From contig CAVZIT010000004.1 in the NCBI GenBank assembly GCA_963775445.1, forward strand, positions 1,736,001 through 1,800,000: a stretch of 64,000 bases of DNA. The letters are read 5' to 3'. Under the pieces are notes generated by a model. It was not told where the DNA came from, ran no database searches, and saw only the letters and a program-made list of their open reading frames with translations. The position numbers and the translations under genes were made by a program. Position 1 is the stretch's first letter. Every line of letters begins with the position of its first letter. Shown here piece after piece: positions 1 to 7,353 of this stretch. Origin of the DNA: Dokdonella_A sp963775445. GTDB taxonomy: Bacteria > Pseudomonadota > Gammaproteobacteria > Xanthomonadales > Rhodanobacteraceae.

Positions 1-477
1 GATACCATCGAGCACGGGTTTGGCGGCACGCGCGAAGTGTTCGACATGATGAAGCAGCACCACGTCGCCTACCTGCCGACGTTGGAGGCCGTGGTCGCCT
101 ATGCCGGGTATTTCCACGGCTGGAAACCCGGCGATCCGCCGACCGACGAAATGAGACAATCGCAGAACGCATTCAAACTCGCGATGGCCGCCGGCGTCAC
201 CATCGGCTGCGGCAGCGATGTCGGCGTGTTCGCGCACGGCACCAACTACAAGGAAATCGAATGGATGGTGCGCGATGGCATGTCGCCCGGGCGCGCGTTG
301 CTCGCCGCGACCGCCGTGGATGCGAGGATCCTGCGGCAGCAGGACCACTTTGGCCAGTTGGCCAAAGGCCTCGACGCAGACATCATTGCCGTGCAAGGCG
401 ATCCGACGCAGGATATCAGCGCGATCGAGCACGTACCTTTCGTGATGAAGAGTGGAGTGATTTACAAGCGACCTTGA
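1..477 (+). CDS. Metal-dependent amidohydrolase, C-terminal part (5' end outside window)
   Basis: The frame is open from base 1 and ends with TGA at 475-477, giving about 158 residues. The fragment starts with TIEHG, which matches the conserved His-containing strand of imidazolonepropionase/prolidase-type amidohydrolases. About 70 residues in it has GCGSDVG, the place of the catalytic Asp in this superfamily. It ends in the usual GLDADIIAVQGDP strand of the composite beta-sandwich. The substrate cannot be deduced; relatives hydrolyse cyclic amides or dipeptides. A second full-length member of the superfamily lies 3.6 kb downstream. Family assignment is fairly sure, the specific reaction is not. 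Confidence 0.85.
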   Translation, partial: DTIEHGFGGTREVFDMMKQHHVAYLPTLEAVVAYAGYFHGWKPGDPPTDEMRQSQNAFKLAMAAGVTIGCGSDVGVFAHGTNYKEIEWMVRDGMSPGRALLAATAVDARILRQQDHFGQLAKGLDADIIAVQGDPTQDISAIEHVPFVMKSGVIYKRP

Positions 478-606
478 CACGCAGGGAGCGCGACAACCCT
501 TCCCCTTGGTCGCCGTGTGGAAGCGCATCGAGTGGGGGGACGTTCGACCGTTGTCCGCACCGAGGCGAGTGATTTCGCTCTGTGCGCCATAGAGGGAGAG
601 TGGATC

Positions 607-1401
607 ATGCGCAGGGCAAGCGTGGGGCATGCAGTCTTTGCGTTGACGATGATCGTCGTCGGGATCCTCGGTCTGATCCAAGGCGACTTTGTCCAGATCT
701 GGCAGCCGGTGCCCAAGGCGCTGCCCGCGCGCGACGGGTTGATCTATCTCTGTGCCCTGATTTCCCTTGCTTGTGGCGCGGGGCTGCTATGGCGCCGCAC
801 GGCCGCATCATCGTCGCGTGTGCTGTTCTTCTACCTGCTGGCCTGGATGCTGTTGTTCAAAGTGCGCTTCATCTTTCTTGCGCCGACGAGCGAAGGTCCT
901 TATCAGAGTTGCGGGGAGAACGCCGTGATCGTGGCAGGCGCCTGGGTGCTATATGTCTGGCTGGCCGCGGACTGGGACCGCAAGCATCTCGGATTCTTCA
1001 GCGGCGAAATGGGGCTGCGTGCCGCGCGGGTGCTCTATGGGTTGGCGCTGATCGCCTTCGGCCTGTCGCATTTCTTCTATCTCAACCTGACGGCGCCGCT
1101 GGTGCCCGGCTGGTTGCCGTGGCATGTGGGCTGGGCTTACTTCACCGGTTGCACTTATCTCGCGGCGGGGGTGGCCGTGGTTGTCGGAGTGTGCGCGAGG
1201 CCGGCAGCCTTGCTGTCGGCGTTGCAGATCGGCCTGTTGACGCTGCTGGTGTGGCCGCCCCTCATGTTGGCCGGCACCATTACCGCTTCGCAATGGGGCG
1301 AGTTCATCGTTTCCTGGACGCTGACTGCCGCCGCTTGGGTCGTCGCCGATTCGTATTGCGGCACCGGTTGGCTTTTCTCAGGCAGGCAAGTCGGAGCCTA
1401 G
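607..1401 (+). CDS. DoxX-like polytopic membrane protein
   Basis: 264 residues with about seven hydrophobic segments and short polar loops, so an inner-membrane protein. Several segments (around residues 10-25, 75-90, 140-160, 185-200 and 210-225) carry the Gly/Ala/Leu-rich pattern and the FxxGxxHF-type helix of DoxX/DUF-type membrane proteins. The start at ATG 607 is chosen because AGGGAGAG lies 7 bases upstream; an upstream GTG-type extension to 517 has no such site and reads as non-membrane sequence. It follows the partial amidohydrolase by 129 bases on the same strand. No catalytic motif is visible and no function is assigned. Confidence 0.7.
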   Translation: MRRASVGHAVFALTMIVVGILGLIQGDFVQIWQPVPKALPARDGLIYLCALISLACGAGLLWRRTAASSSRVLFFYLLAWMLLFKVRFIFLAPTSEGPYQSCGENAVIVAGAWVLYVWLAADWDRKHLGFFSGEMGLRAARVLYGLALIAFGLSHFFYLNLTAPLVPGWLPWHVGWAYFTGCTYLAAGVAVVVGVCARPAALLSALQIGLLTLLVWPPLMLAGTITASQWGEFIVSWTLTAAAWVVADSYCGTGWLFSGRQVGA

Positions 1402-1441
1402 AAACCGGCAGGCGTCCCACGCATACGATTCCGCGGAAAAG

Positions 1442-1957
1442 TCAGCGCGCCAAAACTTCACACCCGCATTGCAGCGGAGCAGCGAAAACCGCCGGCGCGC
1501 TCACATTGTCAGTTTCAGCGACCGACCGACCAGCACCGCGTCCCACTGTGCGGTCAACTGCGGCGAAGCGCGCGCGGATCGAATCGATGTCGTTCTCGCC
1601 GATGTCGAGCATCGGGCATCGGCGCTCTTCGCAAGTGACGCGGTAGAGATCAAGCATATCGGCGACGGGAGTATTTCCACCCGACCACGCGTCGCCCTGG
1701 ATCACTTCGACCAATCGCTCCACGCCGTCGCTTTCGGCCTGCGCACCCATACGGAGATCAGCACGCTCACCTGCGCGTACGCGACCGAGGAAGCCACGCT
1801 TCGCCAGGTTGCTTTCGACTGCGTAATGCACCATGTCGTGCGGAATGATGCGCTGCTTGGGGCAATCGATGCGCTCGACCGCACCGTCGTCGCGCACGAC
1901 TTCCATGCGGTCGAATTTGCCGGCGCCCTTGGTAAAGACCAGTTCCATGTTGCGCAT
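1442..1957 (-). CDS. Conserved hypothetical protein (about 171 aa)
   Basis: I do not recognise a named domain. The N-terminal third (MELVFTKGAGKFDRMEVV and onward to an IIPHDMVHYAVE segment) resembles a conserved hypothetical protein seen in several proteobacteria. That resemblance is why I choose this strand over the overlapping plus-strand frames. The start is uncertain: ATG 1957 or ATG 1948 fit the conserved part, while a GTG at 1993 would add 12 residues; none has a strong ribosome site. The C-terminal 30 residues look less protein-like. It is convergent with the DoxX-like gene (40 bases between stops). Confidence 0.55.
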   Translation of the reverse strand: MRNMELVFTKGAGKFDRMEVVRDDGAVERIDCPKQRIIPHDMVHYAVESNLAKRGFLGRVRAGERADLRMGAQAESDGVERLVEVIQGDAWSGGNTPVADMLDLYRVTCEERRCPMLDIGENDIDSIRARFAAVDRTVGRGAGRSVAETDNVSAPAVFAAPLQCGCEVLAR

Positions 1958-2096
1958 GATAATGGTGTGCGCGGGCGTGCCCAACTGGAACACCCGCGTT
2001 GCGGCGGAAAATGAACCTCACCCTCTTTCAGCGCTGCCAACCCCAGCCCTGTTCGCATGCGAAGCCGTAACACGCCCCCGGTGTGAAAGCTCCGGA

Positions 2097-2789
2097 TCAA
2101 ACCGTCTCCGACAGGTTTTGCAGAAAAGCCGGAACCGGTCTGTCGTTGGCGCGCAGGAACACAATCAATGGCGCCAGCGCCGTTTGCACCGATTCGCGCG
2201 AGGTCATGCGCGCGCGCCATTGCTCGAGTTTCGGCGTGGCATCCGACATCGGCGCGCCCATGCGCTCGGCGAACAGTTGCGCCATGTAGAAGGCGATATC
2301 CACATAACCGAACACGCCGCACAGGTAGGGTTGATCACCAAGTTCCCGTTCCATGCCGGCACAATAGCGGGCGATGGCCTCGCAGGCGTTGCGCGCCGCG
2401 GGTTCATCGAGTGCATGCTGCAGGCCCATCAGCCTGATCACGTGCGGAAAGAACACTTCGTCCGACTGCAGTTCGAGGTTGCGGGCACGCGCCCGCTCCC
2501 GAATGTCGGTCGGCCACAGCGGTGGTTGCGGTTGCAGATCCTCGAAGTATTCGAAGATCTGCGTCGAGTCGAACAGCACCAGATCGCCATCGAGCAGCAG
2601 CGGCACCTGCGCCTTGGGATTCAGGCGCAGCACGTCGGGATGCTTGGGCTCGTAACCGGTTTCGCGGTTGAACTGGACCATGACCACTTCGACGTCCAGG
2701 CGTTTCTCGATCGCCGCGATCCATGCTTTGGCGCCGAACATGCTGAGCGGTCCGGTGTAAAGACGAAGCGTGTTGCGGGTATCCGCCAC
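2097..2789 (-). CDS. Glutathione S-transferase family protein
   Basis: 230 residues, a normal GST length. The N-terminal thioredoxin-like domain runs from RLYTGPLSMFGAKAWIAAIE through the NPKAQVPLLLDGDLVLFDS segment, where the cis-Pro and the following Ser contact glutathione in this family. The C-terminal helical domain contains YVDIAFYMAQLF, matching the conserved D-capped helix. The start is GTG 2789, with CAGGAG seven bases upstream; the open frame continues much further upstream without a better site. It is divergent from the M19 gene with only 48 bases between the two starts, so the promoters must overlap. The substrate is unknown. Confidence 0.85.
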   Translation of the reverse strand: MADTRNTLRLYTGPLSMFGAKAWIAAIEKRLDVEVVMVQFNRETGYEPKHPDVLRLNPKAQVPLLLDGDLVLFDSTQIFEYFEDLQPQPPLWPTDIRERARARNLELQSDEVFFPHVIRLMGLQHALDEPAARNACEAIARYCAGMERELGDQPYLCGVFGYVDIAFYMAQLFAERMGAPMSDATPKLEQWRARMTSRESVQTALAPLIVFLRANDRPVPAFLQNLSETV

Positions 2790-2837
2790 GTGCGGCTCCT
2801 GTGAGGTAGGCTTGCAGCACCTTACTGGAGAAACCCC

Positions 2838-4007
2838 ATGAGCGAAAACTGGACACGGCGCCGTGTGATGCGTCTCTCCGGCGGTGCGCTGCTGGCCACG
2901 GTATTGCCACGGATTTTTGCCAATACATCGGCTGGCGCGGGTTCGAGCAAAACCGCCGCTTCCTCCGGCGACACATTGGCCGCTGCCAGCAACGGCAACG
3001 CCGCCGAGGTTTATCGCAATGCCTTCGTCCTGGATTGCAACACGCTCGCGTCGATCGGGGTGGAATTCGACGACAAGGCGAGCCTGGATGCACTGCGCGA
3101 ATCGGGCCTCAGCGCGCTGAAGAGCACGCTTGGCGGAGCCAACGGCACGTTCGAAGCAACCGTAGCCGATATCGCCGCAGCACAATCATTGATCGACAAG
3201 AATCCGGATCTGTTCCTCAAGGTGGTTCGGCACGACGACCTCGATCGCGCCAAGCCGGCCAACAAGATCGCGGTCATTTTCTCGTTCGAGGCCGCATCGA
3301 TGCTGGAGGACAAGCTCGCGCGCATCGACCTGTTCCGCGAGCTCGACGTGCTGGTCATGCAGTTGACTTACAACCACAAGACACCGTTCGGTTGCGGCTG
3401 CCTGGACGGCGAAACCGATGGCGTCACCGATCTGGGACGCAAGGCCATTGCAAAGATGAATGGGATTGGCGTGGCGCTCGATCTCAGCCACGCGAACACG
3501 CAGACCACGCGTGACGGTATCGCGATCACGGCCAAACCGCCGGTCATCACGCACGCGGGATGCCGCGCCGTGTTCAACCATCCGCGCAACAAAACCGACC
3601 GCGACATGAAAGCGCTGGCGGACAAGGGCGGCGTCATGGGCATCTACATGCTGCCGTTCCTCACGCCCGACACGCGCCAGCCGCAGCTCGCCGACTACAC
3701 AAGCCACATGCTGCATGCGCTCGATGTCTGCGGGGAGGATCATGTCGGCATCGGCACCGACACGGCGTTTTTCACGGTGACGGACAGTGATCTGAAGGCG
3801 ATGGAAAAGGATGAAGCGGAGCGGCGCAAGAGTGGCGTCAACGCACCGGGCGAAAATCGACCGCCCTATATTCCGGACATCAATACGCCGCGCAAGCTCG
3901 AATCCGTCGCCGCCGCATTGCTCAAGCATGGCTACAGCGCGCGGGTCACGGACAAGGTGCTCGGCCTCAACTTCAGTCGCGTATTCAAGGAAATCTGGAC
4001 AGCGTAG
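2838..4007 (+). CDS. Exported M19 (renal dipeptidase-like) amidohydrolase with atypical metal site
   Basis: 389 residues. The N-terminus has a twin-arginine-like signal (TRRRVMRLSGGALLA), so probable Tat export. The family-typical E (SFEAA), H (DLSHANT), H (THAGCRAVFNHPRN) and GIGTD segments are all present in order. The first metal motif of M19 enzymes, His-x-Asp near the start of the mature protein (DGHND in relatives), is replaced here by DCNTL. If the alignment is right, two ligands of the first zinc are missing. Activity as a dipeptidase is therefore doubtful. GGAG lies upstream of ATG 2838. The next amidohydrolase begins 42 bases after its stop, suggesting an operon. Confidence 0.8.
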   Translation: MSENWTRRRVMRLSGGALLATVLPRIFANTSAGAGSSKTAASSGDTLAAASNGNAAEVYRNAFVLDCNTLASIGVEFDDKASLDALRESGLSALKSTLGGANGTFEATVADIAAAQSLIDKNPDLFLKVVRHDDLDRAKPANKIAVIFSFEAASMLEDKLARIDLFRELDVLVMQLTYNHKTPFGCGCLDGETDGVTDLGRKAIAKMNGIGVALDLSHANTQTTRDGIAITAKPPVITHAGCRAVFNHPRNKTDRDMKALADKGGVMGIYMLPFLTPDTRQPQLADYTSHMLHALDVCGEDHVGIGTDTAFFTVTDSDLKAMEKDEAERRKSGVNAPGENRPPYIPDINTPRKLESVAAALLKHGYSARVTDKVLGLNFSRVFKEIWTA

Positions 4008-4049
4008 GGAGAGATTGACTCTGGCCCGCCCGTACCCGGAGGTTCCTCG

Positions 4050-5363
4050 ATGAAACTGATTGCCTTTCTGTTCGCTCTTGTTTCGACGCCAGTGCTTGCC
4101 GACTCACCGGCGCCGTTGCTGCTGACGCATGTCGCAGTGATCGATGGCACCGGTGCGCCGGAGCAGGCGGAGATGACCATCGCGATTGACGGCGATCGCA
4201 TCGCGGCGGTGTATCCGGATGGCAGCCGGCCGGTGCCGGCAGGCGCACGCGTGAAGGACCTCGGTGGCCATTACGTGATTCCGGGTCTCAACGACGCGCA
4301 CGTACATATCACGGATGTCGAACCCGACATGGCGCACTACCAGACCTTTCTGCGCGCACTGCTACTCGGCGGCGTGACCGGCATCCGCGACATGGCCGGC
4401 GATGACCGGTTGCTCGCGTATCTCGCGCGCCAGTCCAATTCCGATGCATTCGACTCCCCGGATATTTTCTATGTCGCGCTGATGGCGGGGCCGAGTTTCT
4501 TTGCGGAGGACAAGCGCGCCCAGGGCGCCTCGGAAGGCGAGCCATTGGGGTTCGCGCCTTGGATGCAGGCGATCTCCAACACCACCGACATCCCGATGGC
4601 TGTCGCGGAAGCCAAAGGCACCGGCGCGACGGGGTTGAAGTTGTACGCCAATCTGTCGCCGACGCAGGTGAAGCTGATTACCGCCGAGGCGCACAAGCAG
4701 GGATTACGCGTGTGGACGCACGCGACGATCTTTCCCGCGACACCCGGTGACGCAGTGGCTGCCGGCGCCGACACCATTTCGCACAGCCCTTATCTGGTTT
4801 GGGAAGGCGCGCCGATCGTGCCGGACGATTATGGCGTGCGCGCGATGGGCGACTTCAAGCACGTCGCTCCAGACGCACCGAAGCTGGTGGCACTGTTCGA
4901 CGCAATGAAACGCCACGGCACCATTCTCGACGCCACGCTGCTGGTGTTCCGGGACGAGGCAAAGGAGCATCCCGACAAGGTCGGCGCCGGAATCATGCCG
5001 TGGTCGTATGCGGTGACCAGGTTGGCGCACCGGCAAGGCGTGGCGATCGATGCAGGCACCGACGATGCCGGTTTACCTTCCGACGACAAAGGTCCGGACA
5101 CGCGTGCGGCGCCGACCGTGCACCAGGAAATGGAATTGCTGGTAGAGCACTGCGGCTTCACGCCGATCGAGGCAATCCAGGCAGCGACGCAGATTGGCGC
5201 ACGCGCCTTGGGGCAGGGCGCCAACCGCGGCACGATTGCGCCGGGCAAGCTCGCCGATCTGGTCGTGCTGACCGCCGATCCAGCGAACAATATCCGCAAT
5301 ACCACGCAGATCGCGTTCGTCATGAAAAACGGAAAGGTCTACAGCCGCGGCGCACATCATTGA
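4050..5363 (+). CDS. Secreted amidohydrolase (imidazolonepropionase-like)
   Basis: 437 residues with a cleavable Sec signal (MKLIAFLFALVSTPVLA). The mature part shows the metal-dependent amidohydrolase order: IPGLNDAHVHI (His-x-His) near residue 85, GLKLYAN (probable metal-bridging Lys) near 195, a WTHA His near 225, ISHSP near 245, and the GTDDAG Asp near 335. It ends with the GKLADLVVLTADP sandwich strand. All key ligands are present, unlike the M19 neighbour upstream. CGGAGG lies about 6 bases before ATG 4050. Such exported enzymes often cleave peptides or cyclic amides in the periplasm; the true substrate is not visible. Confidence 0.85.
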   Translation: MKLIAFLFALVSTPVLADSPAPLLLTHVAVIDGTGAPEQAEMTIAIDGDRIAAVYPDGSRPVPAGARVKDLGGHYVIPGLNDAHVHITDVEPDMAHYQTFLRALLLGGVTGIRDMAGDDRLLAYLARQSNSDAFDSPDIFYVALMAGPSFFAEDKRAQGASEGEPLGFAPWMQAISNTTDIPMAVAEAKGTGATGLKLYANLSPTQVKLITAEAHKQGLRVWTHATIFPATPGDAVAAGADTISHSPYLVWEGAPIVPDDYGVRAMGDFKHVAPDAPKLVALFDAMKRHGTILDATLLVFRDEAKEHPDKVGAGIMPWSYAVTRLAHRQGVAIDAGTDDAGLPSDDKGPDTRAAPTVHQEMELLVEHCGFTPIEAIQAATQIGARALGQGANRGTIAPGKLADLVVLTADPANNIRNTTQIAFVMKNGKVYSRGAHH

Positions 5364-5604
5364 GGGCGGCTGATTCGTGCAGCGATGATTTACGCGTTGC
5401 CGGTTCAACCCCGCAGTACGTCGCCAACTTAACTCAACGAGCACTCCGGGTGCCACTCGGCGTGCCACCGGACGCAACATGGGCGCCGTTCCTGATGTCG
5501 AGCGCCATTTCGTGCGGAGCCGGTCATCGCCGATTCCTGTCGGGGCGTTGCCTCGTTTTGTGCCGCAACGAAGGCCAGCCCGGCCACCTGATCTTGCGGC
5601 GCGG

Positions 5605-6372
5605 TCACTTGGCCGAAACGCGATCTCCCTTGGCCAATCGACGCAGGAATGCCGTGAAGTGCTGGAGGTTCTCCTTGTAGCCTTCTGGATCGCGCGCTGC
5701 GACGAGGGTCGATGCGCCGTGCACGCCGGCGGCTGGTTTGTAACGGACGATATTGCTGCCGTGCGCGTTGCGCAGCACTTCGGTGACGTTGCCTTCTTCG
5801 TCGGGATCGGTCGTGATGAAGAACGGGATCGTGATTTTCGCCGCGGCCTCCTTCACGAGATTCCGGTTTTCGAAATATTCGCCGGGGGAAAACGCCGCGA
5901 GCGCAGTCATTTCCGACTGCCGCCGCGCGGCGAGCAGGATCGCCAGCGAAGACGAATACGAACTTCCAACCATGACGATGGTTCGATAATGGTGTCCGCG
6001 TGCCCACTCCAGCGCAGCTTCCAGATCCGGTAGCGCAGTGAGGTAGTCGGTGGAGTGGCCAAGCGTCTTGACCGTATCGTTGGTGCCCCCGAACAGCTCT
6101 CCGCCGGAGCGCTGGTCCGTTGCGAGCGTGTCGTAGCCAAGGTGGGTCAAAGCCGGAATGACGGGATCGTACTCGTGCCGATTTCCCCGCGCCTGGTGGA
6201 ACAGGAGGATGATTCTGGCATTGCCGGGATGAGCCTTGGTCAACGTACCGAAGACCGAAACGCCATCGCTCGTGTGGAGCGTAACCGGCTCGCCTGCGAG
6301 CACCATGCGCGGAAGCAGGAGCATAAGCATCATGGCGCCCAACGCACGAATGCGGATCGTAGAAATGGTCAT
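5605..6372 (-). CDS. Secreted alpha/beta hydrolase (dienelactone hydrolase-like)
   Basis: 255 residues. A signal peptide covers roughly the first 30 residues (hydrophobic MMLMLLLPRMVLA). The alpha/beta hydrolase core has LLFHQARGNRHEY (oxyanion-loop strand), the nucleophile elbow VGSSYSSS near residue 125, an Asp in ITTDPDEEG, and a His in GVHGAS. This order of Ser, Asp and His is correct for the family. The start ATG 6372 has GGAG about 10 bases upstream, inside the end of mscS, whose stop is 5 bases away, so the two are probably co-transcribed. Substrate unknown; carboxylesterase or lactonase are options. Confidence 0.8.
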   Translation of the reverse strand: MTISTIRIRALGAMMLMLLLPRMVLAGEPVTLHTSDGVSVFGTLTKAHPGNARIILLFHQARGNRHEYDPVIPALTHLGYDTLATDQRSGGELFGGTNDTVKTLGHSTDYLTALPDLEAALEWARGHHYRTIVMVGSSYSSSLAILLAARRQSEMTALAAFSPGEYFENRNLVKEAAAKITIPFFITTDPDEEGNVTEVLRNAHGSNIVRYKPAAGVHGASTLVAARDPEGYKENLQHFTAFLRRLAKGDRVSAK

Positions 6373-6377
6373 GGCAA

Positions 6378-7277
6378 CTACTCCGAAGCGCTTGCAGTGG
6401 CGACTTCGCGGGCGCCCGCGATGAGAGTGCGCGGATCGATCAGGCGGCCATCCTTCACCGCATGATGATAGAGATGCACGTCGCGCTGCGGATACGGGAT
6501 GCCGATGCCGTGTTCGTCGAACGCGAGCTTGATGCGTTCGGTAAGTGCGCACTTCGTGGCGAAGTAATCGCTGTTCCCGGCATGGCAGCGTATGCCGAGA
6601 TTCACGCTGTTGTCGCCGAGCGAATACACCAGCACATCGGGGGCAGGGTCGGTCAGCACGCGCTCGTCGGCGTGGATGACCTCGAGGGCGGTAGCCCTTG
6701 CCAGCGCAATGTCGTCGCCGTAGCCGATGCCGATGACCAGTTCGATTCGGCGCTTGACGTCCGGCGACAGGTTGATGATCGAGTTGTTGGTCACGAGGCT
6801 GTTGGGCAACACGATGGTCTGGTTGTCCGGCCCGCGCAGGCAGGTCTGGAAAATACTGACCGATTCGACCTTGCCACTTTCCTTGTTGATGTTGACGATG
6901 TCGCCGACCTTGAACGGCCTCAACGTCACCAGCATCACGCCCGATGCGATGTTCGACAACGAATCCTTGAGCGCCAGGCCAATGGCCAGGCCGGCCGCGC
7001 CGAGCAGCGCGAATGCCGACGTCATCGGCACACCGATGACGGTAAGGACGGTCAGGATCAGCAGCACCAGCATGACCGCATAAGCCATGTTGCGCAGGAA
7101 TTGCGCTGCCGTCGCATCGACATTGACCCGTGTCAGCCCTCTGTGCGTGAGACGCGCGATCCATTTGACGATGAAAAGTCCGATCACCAGGATGAGGATC
7201 GCACCCACGACCTTCACACCGATGCTCAGGGCAAGTGTCTTCCATTCGATGCCTTGCAGATCTTTCAGGAACGGCAT
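6378..7277 (-). CDS. mscS: Small-conductance mechanosensitive channel, MscS family
   Basis: 299 residues, close to E. coli MscS. There are three N-terminal membrane helices (about residues 15-35, 55-80 and 85-115). The pore helix carries the Gly/Ala-packed pattern GAAGLAIGLALKDSLSN. A beta domain (RPFKVGDIVNI) and the cytoplasmic alpha/beta cage follow. It should open under membrane tension and release small solutes during hypo-osmotic shock. ATG 7277 has a strong AAGGAGG upstream. It sits 76 bases downstream of treY in the same direction as the trehalose/glucan operon, which makes physiological sense because trehalose is an osmolyte. Confidence 0.93.
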   Translation of the reverse strand: MPFLKDLQGIEWKTLALSIGVKVVGAILILVIGLFIVKWIARLTHRGLTRVNVDATAAQFLRNMAYAVMLVLLILTVLTVIGVPMTSAFALLGAAGLAIGLALKDSLSNIASGVMLVTLRPFKVGDIVNINKESGKVESVSIFQTCLRGPDNQTIVLPNSLVTNNSIINLSPDVKRRIELVIGIGYGDDIALARATALEVIHADERVLTDPAPDVLVYSLGDNSVNLGIRCHAGNSDYFATKCALTERIKLAFDEHGIGIPYPQRDVHLYHHAVKDGRLIDPRTLIAGAREVATASASE

Positions 7278-7353
7278 AAGTGACCTCCTTGATGAAATTC
7301 GAGAGATGTCTGCGGGTTGCGCCACAGGATACGCCAGGGATGTCGGCGCAATG

